NCBI GenBank assembly: GCA_947302655.1
Contig: CAMYVW010000001.1
Location: forward strand, 62,001-126,000
From: an uncultured Mycoplasmatota bacterium
GTDB lineage: Bacteria; Bacillota_I; Bacilli_A; RF39; UBA660
Reading direction: 5' to 3'
Length of the DNA stretch: 64,000 nucleotides
Positions 56,713 to 64,000 of the stretch are shown here, piece by piece. The position numbers and the translations under genes were made by a program. The stretch's first letter is position 1. Each line of letters begins with the position of its first letter. A model generated the notes under the pieces. It was not told where the DNA came from and searched no databases. It worked only from the letters and a program-made list of their open reading frames with translations.

Positions 56713-57696
56713 GTGAATAGTAAAAGTTTTTACATAGGAAATGTATATATTAAAAATCCTGTAGTATTTGCACCCATGGCTGGTGTTTCTGATACTTCAT
56801 ATCGAAAAATAATAAAAGATATGAATCCCGGATTAATATATGCAGAAATGGTTTCAGATAAAGCCATTGTTTTTGATAATGAAAAAACTATGAAAATGTT
56901 AATCATGGATGAGAAAGAAAGACCAATAACACAGCAGATATTTGGAAGTGATTTAGATTCTTTTGTTAAAGCAGCCAAAATAGTTGAAGAAACCATGAAA
57001 CCAGATATTATAGATATTAATATGGGTTGCCCAGTTCCAAAGGTTGCCCTTAAAAATCAAGCTGGAAGTGCGCTTTTAAAAAATCCTCAAAAGATTAAGG
57101 AGATTGTTTCATCTGTAGTGAAAGCTGTTAAGATTCCTGTTACTGTTAAAATAAGAAGTGGATGGGATGAAAATAGCATCAATGCTGTTGAAGTTGCAAA
57201 AATATGTGAAGAAGCTGGAGCAAGTGCTATAGCTATACATGCAAGGACAAGATCACAAGGTTATAGTGGGAAGGCAAACTGGAACATTATTAAAGATGTA
57301 GTTAATGCAGTTAAGATACCTGTTATTGGTAATGGTGATGTTACATCACCAGAACTTGCTAAACAAATGCTTGATGAAACTAAATGTAGTGCAGTTATGA
57401 TAGGTAGGGGTGCAATTGGTAATCCATGGCTTATTAAAAACTGTGTAGATTATTTAGAAAAAGGAAATTATGATAATAATATAACAGTTTCAGATAGAAT
57501 TAATATGATGAAAATGCATTTAAACATGTTAATAGAAGACAAAAATGAAAGAACAGCAATTCTTGAATTTAGAACACATTTAATGTATTATTTTAAATAT
57601 TTACCAAATAGTAAGGAAACAAAGGTGAAACTTTGCCAGGCTAAAAGTAGGGAAGAAGTTATTAATATACTTGATGAATATATGAAAAACAACTAG
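56713..57696 (+). CDS. dusB: tRNA-dihydrouridine synthase
   Basis: 327 aa flavoprotein with a TIM barrel. FAPMAGVSDTSYRKI (about 16-30), the catalytic Cys in DINMGCPVPKV (about 98-108), KIRSGWD, AIAIHARTRSQGYSGKANW and VIGNGDV...MIGRGAIGNPW. It reduces specific uridines in tRNA. GTG initiator with a GAGGTGA site 8 nt upstream. In B. subtilis this gene (yacF/dus1) lies directly before lysS; here lysS follows only after a 4-kb surface-protein module. Confidence 0.96.
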   Translation: MNSKSFYIGNVYIKNPVVFAPMAGVSDTSYRKIIKDMNPGLIYAEMVSDKAIVFDNEKTMKMLIMDEKERPITQQIFGSDLDSFVKAAKIVEETMKPDIIDINMGCPVPKVALKNQAGSALLKNPQKIKEIVSSVVKAVKIPVTVKIRSGWDENSINAVEVAKICEEAGASAIAIHARTRSQGYSGKANWNIIKDVVNAVKIPVIGNGDVTSPELAKQMLDETKCSAVMIGRGAIGNPWLIKNCVDYLEKGNYDNNITVSDRINMMKMHLNMLIEDKNERTAILEFRTHLMYYFKYLPNSKETKVKLCQAKSREEVINILDEYMKNN

Positions 57697-57716
57697 ACTA
57701 TCTAGTTGTTTTTTTA
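57685..57716 (+). terminator. Terminator after dusB
   Basis: AAAAACAACTAG / CTAGTTGTTTTT 12-bp stem with 5-nt loop and T tail. Confidence 0.88.
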
Positions 57717-57820
57717 TAATAAAAAGCTTTTAATATTATTTATATATTGATATTTAAAGATGTTGCAATTTAGGCATGTTTTATGTATAATTTATATATA
57801 ATAGGAAAAGGGGTCAAAAG

Positions 57821-59452
57821 ATGAATCCAGAAAATAATTTTGGGAATGAGAATCAGTTTGATTCGATGAATTCTGCAACACTAGGTTCAGTGCCTGTTAA
57901 TAATGAATTAAACACTGCACCTATGCCTGAATATAATAATCAAACAAGTAATTTAAGTTCTATTGGTTTAGAGAACTTATCTAATAATATTATGAATAAT
58001 CAACAAGTTGAAGCTACTCCAAACGTTGGTATGGAAAGTTTTTCACCTGTTGAAAATACTGTTTCTGATATGAATAGTGTAGGAGTAACACCTAGTTACG
58101 ATACTATTCCTACTCCAGAAGTTCCACAGGTAGATGCATATAATAGCATGGCTGCACAACAACCTGTAGTTGAACCAGTTAGTGCACCTAGTGAACCAGT
58201 AAATAATATATATAATACACCTGTAGAACCTACTATTCAAAATATGGGATTAAATGATGTTGCATCAGCTAATATTAATGTAAATACAATGCAGCAAGAA
58301 CCAACATTTAATGTTCCAGCGCCAGAACCTGTTCCTGCTGAACCAACATTAAGTGCTCCAGTTATGAATGAACAAAACGTAGGGGTTGAACAACCATCAG
58401 GACCAACAATGCCAATTCCTGATTCAATGCCAGAAGTTGGTTACCAAGCAGAAACATCTACTCCTGTTGATTATGCAACACCAATGAGCAATTTTGATGA
58501 AATTGGAACAACACCTGAGTTAGATCCAAAAGCAAAAATGCCAGGAAATAAAAAAGGTGGAAAAGTATTAGTTTTCTTATTAATAATTTTACTTATTGGA
58601 GCTCTTGGAGCTGGTAGTTATTATTTTATTAATGTAAAACATATTTTTGATAAAAGTTCTGTTAAACTAAACAGCATTACTGTAGAGCAAGGTGGAACTT
58701 TATCTGAAGATATTAATGACTATGCTACATTTAGCAATACGTCATCTTCAAATTGTATTTTAGATATATCTAATATTGATATTGCTACTGCAGGTACATA
58801 TGATTATTCAATTAAATGTGGAGATAAACAATATACATCAAAAGTTATTGTTAAAGATACAACTGCACCAATAGCAAAAATTAAATCAAATGTTGTTCAA
58901 CTTGATGAAATAGCTAATTTAACTGCTGAGTCATTTGTTGATTCTTGTTATGATGAAGAATGTACTCCATCACTTGTAAATGATATTAATTTTACTCAGA
59001 AAGGTGTTTACCCAGTAAAACTTAATGTAACTGATTCAAGTTCTAATGAAGCTAGCATTTATGCTCCATTAGTTGTTGTTGAAGGTGGTATTCATGTTGG
59101 TTTACTTGCTACTAAGGAAATAATATCTAATGATGAATACAGCGTTGTAGAAAAGGACGTAGTATTGTATTCTGATAATAATTTCTTATCATATACAATG
59201 TATGTATTTAAATTTAATAATGAAGTAACTTATACATCTTACTTAACTACTGAAGATGGTGGTAAAGTAAGTATAGGTGATTATAGTGGCATTGCAGTAT
59301 ACGATAGTAAACTTAATAAGATTACTCTTGTATCTGATTCTGTTAACAATTTAATTCAAGGAAGCTACAGTTCAGACATGCAAGCACTATCTAATGTAGG
59401 TTATACTGCAGAACCATTTGCAAAAGACCGTATGTCAATTTTAGAATATTAA
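57821..59452 (+). CDS. Membrane protein with disordered cytoplasmic arm and extracellular DUF5011-like domains
   Basis: 543 aa. Residues 1-235 are Asn/Pro/Gln/Thr-rich and probably disordered, without any signal peptide, so this arm should be cytoplasmic. Membrane helix at about 248-268 (VLVFLLIILLIGALGAGSYYF). Outside are two Ig-like domains: about 280-350, and about 350-420 with DTTAPIAKIKSN...NDINFTQKGVYPVKLNVTDSSSNEA, the DUF5011/HYR pattern, plus a Cys pair (CYDEEC). A further ~120-residue domain follows. No sorting motif. AAAGGGG ribosome site. The composition of the arm resembles the protein at 16947-17543. Confidence 0.82.
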   Translation: MNPENNFGNENQFDSMNSATLGSVPVNNELNTAPMPEYNNQTSNLSSIGLENLSNNIMNNQQVEATPNVGMESFSPVENTVSDMNSVGVTPSYDTIPTPEVPQVDAYNSMAAQQPVVEPVSAPSEPVNNIYNTPVEPTIQNMGLNDVASANINVNTMQQEPTFNVPAPEPVPAEPTLSAPVMNEQNVGVEQPSGPTMPIPDSMPEVGYQAETSTPVDYATPMSNFDEIGTTPELDPKAKMPGNKKGGKVLVFLLIILLIGALGAGSYYFINVKHIFDKSSVKLNSITVEQGGTLSEDINDYATFSNTSSSNCILDISNIDIATAGTYDYSIKCGDKQYTSKVIVKDTTAPIAKIKSNVVQLDEIANLTAESFVDSCYDEECTPSLVNDINFTQKGVYPVKLNVTDSSSNEASIYAPLVVVEGGIHVGLLATKEIISNDEYSVVEKDVVLYSDNNFLSYTMYVFKFNNEVTYTSYLTTEDGGKVSIGDYSGIAVYDSKLNKITLVSDSVNNLIQGSYSSDMQALSNVGYTAEPFAKDRMSILEY

Positions 59453-59454
59453 TT

Positions 59455-59485
59455 AAAAGAACCACAAATTGTGGTTCTTTTTTAC
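59455..59485 (+). terminator. Terminator after the DUF5011-like gene
   Basis: AAAAGAACCACAA / TTGTGGTTCTTTT inverted repeat with T run; it may also act on the opposite strand for the sortase gene. Confidence 0.85.
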
Positions 59486-59552
59486 ATAAAAAAAATACCT
59501 TTTTTTGAAGTATCAAAAATAGGGTTCACTTCATTTTCAAGGTATTTTTATA

Positions 59553-61121
59553 TTAGTTTTTTAATACTGCATGAACTACTAATCGACTATCTTTTTCTGT
59601 TGCACATGTTGATAAAGTTACTATTTTATCATTTGGTCCAACATCAACACCAAAGTCTTTAATACTTCTAGTTTTAATCATATCAACAAATTGATTCCAC
59701 TCTTCATCAGATGAGAACTTAACTTGTAGGTAATCACTAGTTGCTTCTATCTTGTAAACAGAGAATATTTGCCAGTTCATTTCTTTATATAAAGTATCAA
59801 ATTTAAAAGTTAAATTACTTTTTTTAGTATTCCAGTTATCATTTAAAACTTTATCAAGTGTTCCGAACATAACACCATTAGAGAAACGATTATGCGCGTA
59901 TATAATGGTATTTTTATTTAATTCTTGAGTACTATTTCTATAATCCATAAATACCCAACCACTATGATCTTCTTCTAAATTGTAGTTATGTTTTAAATAA
60001 TATTTATTATTATTTGTTTGAACAACAGGGTAATCAATATTTGTGTTATTAATTCTTATCCATCCGACAGTTTCAGGATTAATTGCTAAAAGTGATGCAA
60101 CATAACCATTATCTATTTTAGGATGTTCTTCAGGAAGATCTTTATTTAATTCTTCGATAAGTTCTTGCTGATTTGTTTGTTCAACAGTTCGTTTAATTAC
60201 CTTATTTATTTCTTTTACTTTTTTATTTGCGTGGTAATTAGACATAAGAATATAACCTACAAATACAACAACTAAAAATAACGAAATAATACCACATATT
60301 TTTAAAACATTAACAACTATTTGTTTAAATAAATTGCGTTCTAAGTAATCATCAGTGTAGTTAAGTGTGATTTTAATTTTGCATCTTTTATTCTTTGTAT
60401 TTAGTTTTTTAATATAATTAAAATCACTTTCTTTAGTTATATTATCATGTATTATAATTTTAACGTTTTTAATTTTTTCTTCATTAAGTATATCGGATAT
60501 CTTATCTAATTCACTTTTCATGAATTTATCAACATGAATAGTTCTTAAATATTTATTAATTTTACAAAATATTTTAAAATCTTCAAGATTTGAATCCTTT
60601 AATGGAAGTTCAATTCTAACAGACATTTTATAAAATATTTTACTATACTGAAGTAAATTATTACCTTGCATGAAAGGTGATGTAAACATAATTTCTGATC
60701 GAGATTCTGTCTTTATACCTTTTTTATCAAAACATTCAATCATAAAAGGTGGCATACTGTAACAATTTACTATTCTTATATTATGATTAGATAAAATCTT
60801 TTCACAAACATCATAATTTAATTGTTTTTCTTCTCTAAAGAAAACAGCTTTTATTCGTTCTGATTTATCGATTAAATCAAAAGCCGTATAAACAAGCTCA
60901 GTTTCTTTAATTATTAATTGTTTAATTTCATACTGATTTATTAATTCCCTAATAAAACTTTTTACTATTTTTTTGTTATTTGAAATATATTCATCACTAA
61001 ATATAAGTTCACTATCAGTTATTACATTTGTATTAAGGAGATTACCATCAGTTTTTGCAAGAACTTTTCGGTAAGAAAATGTTAACGCGTTGTTCTTGAT
61101 TCCAATTAAAATCTTGTTCAC
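59553..61121 (-). CDS. Class B sortase with a large N-terminal cytoplasmic domain
   Basis: 522 aa, about twice the length of usual sortases. Residues 1-265 precede the only membrane helix (about 269-293) and have an alternating alpha/beta pattern with no signal peptide, so they should be cytoplasmic; no family is recognised. Residues about 335-522 are a class B sortase: AINPETVGWIRINNTNIDYPVVQ, DHSGWVFMDYRN, catalytic His410 in IIYAHNR, Cys506 in VTLSTC and Arg513 in EKDSRLVVHAVL. It links surface proteins to the wall. GTG initiator at 61121 with an AAGGG site. Divergently transcribed from its probable substrate gene. Confidence 0.9.
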   Translation of the reverse strand: MNKILIGIKNNALTFSYRKVLAKTDGNLLNTNVITDSELIFSDEYISNNKKIVKSFIRELINQYEIKQLIIKETELVYTAFDLIDKSERIKAVFFREEKQLNYDVCEKILSNHNIRIVNCYSMPPFMIECFDKKGIKTESRSEIMFTSPFMQGNNLLQYSKIFYKMSVRIELPLKDSNLEDFKIFCKINKYLRTIHVDKFMKSELDKISDILNEEKIKNVKIIIHDNITKESDFNYIKKLNTKNKRCKIKITLNYTDDYLERNLFKQIVVNVLKICGIISLFLVVVFVGYILMSNYHANKKVKEINKVIKRTVEQTNQQELIEELNKDLPEEHPKIDNGYVASLLAINPETVGWIRINNTNIDYPVVQTNNNKYYLKHNYNLEEDHSGWVFMDYRNSTQELNKNTIIYAHNRFSNGVMFGTLDKVLNDNWNTKKSNLTFKFDTLYKEMNWQIFSVYKIEATSDYLQVKFSSDEEWNQFVDMIKTRSIKDFGVDVGPNDKIVTLSTCATEKDSRLVVHAVLKN

Positions 61122-61264
61122 GATTGATCAACCCTTACTATGTAAATATATAATAACATAAAGTTGACATGATTTACCAATTTTTTTTAAAAAAATATAT
61201 ATAGAATTAATTTTTATGTTATAATTAGGACATAATATAAGGGAAGGATAGGAAAGAGGTATAT

Positions 61265-61825
61265 ATGAAAAAACTTTTAAGTATCATTGCAATTGCACTT
61301 ATAATTATCCCACTTAAAGCTAATGCAACTATAACACTTAGCGGTGCTGAATCAGAAACTGATTCAAATGGAGTAATAACTGCTGCAATTTATCTTAACA
61401 TTGAAACAGGTGAGATGATTACTGAAAAACAAACTATATCTATAACACCTAAACATGCTAAAATCATTTCAATTGATGGATTTGGTTCATGGAATAAAGA
61501 TGAATTAACTTCTGTTTTAGCATCTGATGGTTCTCAAGCAACTTTAGTATTAGGTTATGGAGAAAATAATGGTGTTTATGAAGGTAAAGGAGAAACAGTT
61601 CAAGTTGGTGTTGTAAAATATGAACATGATCAATCATATACTGGTTCTGAAAAATGTGAAGTAACTTTAGGTCTTAATGATGCTACAACTTACATTGAAG
61701 AAAAAACAACTCCTAATGCTAAAACTGGTAGTGTTCTTCCTTATGCGGGTATAGTTGCTGGTATTTCATTAATTGCTGCTGCATACGTTATATCTAGAAA
61801 AACAAATAAACTATACAAGATATAA
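61265..61825 (+). CDS. Secreted sortase substrate with NAKTG sorting signal
   Basis: 186 aa. Signal peptide 1-21 (LLSIIAIALIIIPLKANA), a ~125-residue beta-rich exported domain resembling cohesin-like folds (ITLSGAESETDSNGVITAAIYLNIETGE; VQVGVVKYEH), one Cys, and a C-terminal sorting signal: PNAKTGS at 150-156, hydrophobic helix 158-177 and a basic tail RKTNKLYKI. NAKTG is close to NPKTG/NPQTN-type signals cut by class B sortases between Thr and Gly. The adjacent divergent sortase gene supports the pairing. Start follows a GAAAGAGG site. Confidence 0.85.
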   Translation: MKKLLSIIAIALIIIPLKANATITLSGAESETDSNGVITAAIYLNIETGEMITEKQTISITPKHAKIISIDGFGSWNKDELTSVLASDGSQATLVLGYGENNGVYEGKGETVQVGVVKYEHDQSYTGSEKCEVTLGLNDATTYIEEKTTPNAKTGSVLPYAGIVAGISLIAAAYVISRKTNKLYKI

Positions 61826-61833
61826 AAAACTTT

Positions 61834-61863
61834 AAAGGTTCTGATTATTCAGAACTTTTTTTG
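61834..61863 (+). terminator. Terminator after the sortase substrate gene
   Basis: AAAGGTTCTG / CAGAACTTTT stem with one wobble pair, T7 tail. Confidence 0.75.
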
Positions 61864-61914
61864 TGGAAAAATCTAGAATATATGGTATTATATAGAAGGA
61901 AACGAAGTGATTTT

Positions 61915-63381
61915 ATGAGACAATTAACAGAGCAAGAACAAGTAAGAAGAAATAAACTTGAAGAAATAAGTAAAGTTTGTAATCCTTATCCAGCTAAATT
62001 TGAAAGAACTCACAGCTTAAGTGAAGCATCTAAACTTGATGATGGAACAACAGGAGTTAAAGTTGCTGGAAGAGTTGTTTTTGCAAGAAAAATGGGTAAA
62101 TTATCATTTGTAAAAATTAGAAATTTAGAAAGTTCATTTCAACTTGAATTTAAAGTTGATTTATTAGGTGAAGAAAAATATGATTTCTTCAAAAAAATGA
62201 TAGATGGTGGAGATTTTCTAGGTGCAGAGGGTGAAATATTTACAACTCAAACTGGTGAAAAAACACTTAGAGTTAATGATTTTACTTTCCTAGGTAAAGC
62301 ACTTAGACCACTTCCTGAAAAGTTCCATGGACTTGCTGATACTGAAATTAAATATCGTGAAAGATATATTGATTTAATAATGAATCAAGAATCTAGGGAT
62401 ATTTTCCTAGGTAGATCAAAATTCTATGCATTCTTAAGAAAATATTTGGGAGAACATGGTTTTTTAGAAGTTGAAACTCCAATTGTTCAAACATCTGTTT
62501 CTGGTGCATCTGCAAAACCATTTTTTACACATCATAATGCATTAGATTTAGACTGCAATTTGAGAATAGCTCCGGAGTGTTATTTAAAAGAATGTATTGC
62601 TGGTGGATTTGATAGAGTTTTTGAACTAGCAAAATGTTTTAGAAATGAAGGAATGGATCCTGAGCACTTACAAGAGTTTACTCAAGTAGAGTGGTATGCA
62701 TCATACTGGAATTATGAAGATAATATTGAATTTTATCAAAACTTTATTAGAGAACTTTTAATGGAATTAAAAGGAACTACTAAAATAACTTACCAAGGTA
62801 ATGAACTTGATTTTGGATCTGAATGGAATAAAATTAATTATGTTGAAGAAATGAAAAAGATTCTTGGAGAAGATTTTTTAGATATAGATGATACAATGAA
62901 GTTAAAAGAAAGAGCTGCTGAAAGAGGAATCTTTACCATTGAAGAACTAACAGATTATAAATCTGTAGGTCAAGTAATTGACTTTATTTATAAAAAGAAA
63001 ATTAGAGCAGATATAATTCAACCAACTATTATATATAATTATCCATCAGTATTACTTCCTCTTGCAAGGCGTAATGATGAAGATGAAAGACTTACTGATG
63101 TATTCCAAGTTGTAGCTTGTGGAACAGAACTTTGTAAGGCATATTCAGAACTTGTTAATCCAATGCAACAAAGAAAATCTTTTGAAGATCAATTAAAAGC
63201 CAAAGCTGAAGGTGACGATGAAACAATGGATCTAGATGAGGATTATTTACTTGCTATGGAACAAGGAATGCCTCCTATTTCAGGGCTTGGATTTGGAATA
63301 GATAGATTAATGATGCTTCTATATGATGCTGCAAACATTAGGGACGTTGTTTTATTCCCAACAATGAAACCAAGAGATTAA
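61915..63381 (+). CDS. lysS: Lysyl-tRNA synthetase, class II
   Basis: 488 aa. N-terminal OB-fold anticodon-binding domain (TTGVKVAGRVVFARKMGKLSFVKIRN), then the class II core: motif 1 region RSKFYAFLRKYLGEHGFLEVETPIVQ, motif 2 AKCFRNEGMDPEHLQEFTQVEW and motif 3 SGLGFGIDRLMMLLYD. Motif 2 surroundings (APECYLKECIAGGFDRVFELAK) differ slightly from the common LysS version but all key residues remain. ATG 61915 is the natural start; the longer frame from 61861 runs through the upstream terminator. dusB, its usual neighbour, is 4 kb upstream. Confidence 0.96.
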   Translation: MRQLTEQEQVRRNKLEEISKVCNPYPAKFERTHSLSEASKLDDGTTGVKVAGRVVFARKMGKLSFVKIRNLESSFQLEFKVDLLGEEKYDFFKKMIDGGDFLGAEGEIFTTQTGEKTLRVNDFTFLGKALRPLPEKFHGLADTEIKYRERYIDLIMNQESRDIFLGRSKFYAFLRKYLGEHGFLEVETPIVQTSVSGASAKPFFTHHNALDLDCNLRIAPECYLKECIAGGFDRVFELAKCFRNEGMDPEHLQEFTQVEWYASYWNYEDNIEFYQNFIRELLMELKGTTKITYQGNELDFGSEWNKINYVEEMKKILGEDFLDIDDTMKLKERAAERGIFTIEELTDYKSVGQVIDFIYKKKIRADIIQPTIIYNYPSVLLPLARRNDEDERLTDVFQVVACGTELCKAYSELVNPMQQRKSFEDQLKAKAEGDDETMDLDEDYLLAMEQGMPPISGLGFGIDRLMMLLYDAANIRDVVLFPTMKPRD

Positions 63382-63382
63382 T

Positions 63383-63414
63383 AAAATATTACTTGAAAAA
63401 GTAATATTTTTTTT
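63383..63414 (+). terminator. Terminator after lysS
   Basis: AAAATATTACTT / AAGTAATATTTT 12-bp stem with GAAA tetraloop and T run. Confidence 0.88.
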
Positions 63415-63482
63415 ATTAAAAAATCAGGTTTTTCTTTTAATTTACTATTTTAAAGTGATATAATTTTTATAAGGAGGAAAAT

Positions 63483-64000
63483 ATGAAAAAGTTTTTTGAA
63501 AAGCATACAGTTGCTAAACTTGTTGGAATACTATTCTTTGCTGCAATAGTTTTATCATGGATTATTCCATATAGCGCATTCCAAGGTGCTGAACTAATGA
63601 AGGCTGAAAAAGCAAATGTTGGTTTTAGTGACATTACAACAATTTTTAGTACAAGTATAAGTTTTATAATTGATAAAATTGTATATTTAGTTGCTTTAGG
63701 TGGCTTCTATGCAGTTATATCTAAAACTGAAGGTTACAAAAAAGTTGTATCTGGAATTGTAAAAAAACTAAAAGGTAAAGAAATTTTATCTACAATTATA
63801 GTTTCAATTGTTATTGCTGTTTTGTCATCATTTATGACACAATCATTTGTTGTTATATTATTTATTCCATTCTTTATAACAATATTAAGAAATCTTGGAA
63901 TGAATAAAATTACAACATTTGCTGCAACATTTGGTGCAATGCTTGTTGGTATTCTTGGTGCTACATATGGATACGAAGGATTAATTACTTTTGATGCTTA
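63483..64000 (+). CDS. Ion/anion transporter, YfcC/DcuC-like (3' end outside window)
   Basis: Partial, 172 codons visible. Starts MKKFFEKHTVAKLVGILFFAAIVLSWIIPYSAFQGAEL, followed by helices IVYLVALGGFYAVIS, STIIVSIVIAVLSSFMTQSFVVILFIPFF and TTFAATFGAMLVGILGATYG. The short basic start followed by a WIIP-type first helix and the hairpin-like helix pairs resemble the YfcC / C4-dicarboxylate anaerobic carrier group of the ion-transporter superfamily. Family assignment is by general pattern only; the substrate is unknown. AAGGAGG lies 5-6 nt before ATG 63483. Confidence 0.7.
   Translation, partial: MKKFFEKHTVAKLVGILFFAAIVLSWIIPYSAFQGAELMKAEKANVGFSDITTIFSTSISFIIDKIVYLVALGGFYAVISKTEGYKKVVSGIVKKLKGKEILSTIIVSIVIAVLSSFMTQSFVVILFIPFFITILRNLGMNKITTFAATFGAMLVGILGATYGYEGLITFDA

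Noticed and set aside
59471-59662. Plus-strand open frame at the 3' end of the sortase gene
   Set aside because: Begins in the terminator tail of the DUF5011-like gene and overlaps the sortase catalytic region antisense; hydrophobic composition is a by-product.

Overview
The window is a dense, AT-rich stretch of bacterial chromosome (GC roughly 30% by eye). The standard genetic code is used: TGA closes several genes, for example those ending at 19421, 24732 and 54590. The gene content is that of a low-GC Gram-positive: a T-box on pheST, a sigH-like gene next to secE-nusG, tandem FemAB transferases, a class B sortase, an LtaS-like sulfatase, two-piece UvrAB, PcrA and LigA. The many short lineage-specific proteins, the small genome style and the Mollicutes-like tmRNA tag ending fit an uncultured gut Bacilli lineage (RF39-like). 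That placement is inference. No rRNA, transposase, prophage or CRISPR array was seen.

Layout. 1-4919 (minus strand): pheT (cut by the window edge), pheS and its T-box, rubrerythrin, and a membrane-anchored Thr/Asn-rich protein. 5-14.7 kb (plus): uvrA, lgt, cysS, a zinc metallopeptidase, an orphan 537-aa protein and uvrB. 14.7-18.1 kb: tmRNA, a chimeric prepilin/BspA surface protein on the opposite strand, two small orphan proteins and tRNA-Thr(GGT). 18.2-22.3 kb: two FemAB-type peptidoglycan-bridge transferases converging on a MurJ-like flippase. 22.4-30.2 kb: orphan genes (one papain-like), tRNA-Arg and tRNA-Thr, a DUF1846 protein, a PH-like protein, a triple-LysM protein, a polytopic membrane protein and tRNA-Cys. 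30.3-33.2 kb: a small protein, TspO, then rlmB-sigH-like-secE-nusG. 33.2-35.7 kb (minus): an SsuABC/ThiXYZ-type ABC importer. 35.9-38.3 kb: a three-gene orphan operon. 38.4-43.4 kb: pcrA, a nucleotidyltransferase and ligA. 43.5-46.8 kb: a translationally coupled operon of a small membrane protein, a PBP-like/GGDEF receptor and a BrkB-family protein. 47-52.5 kb: an LtaS-like enzyme, asnB, a ZIP transporter and an SDR epimerase. 52.6-57.7 kb: a YebC-family regulator, an orphan protein, pduL, a TPR protein and dusB. 57.8-61.8 kb: a surface module of a DUF5011-like membrane protein, a sortase B with a large extra N-terminal domain, and its probable substrate. 61.9-64 kb: lysS and the start of a transporter.

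How it fits together. Much of the accessory content serves the cell envelope: lipoprotein maturation (Lgt), cross-bridge synthesis (two FemAB proteins), lipid flipping (MurJ-like), glycerophosphate polymer synthesis (LtaS-like), LysM and BspA-type surface proteins, and covalent anchoring by sortase. The surface module sits between dusB and lysS, which are direct neighbours in Bacillus subtilis. The strongest candidates for something undescribed are the sortase with a roughly 265-residue cytoplasmic domain beside an NAKTG-type substrate, an unnamed domain shared by two orphan proteins 43 kb apart, a helical domain repeated within one orphan operon, a pilin/InlB/BspA chimera, and two intergenic regions with alternative or pseudoknot-type RNA pairing.
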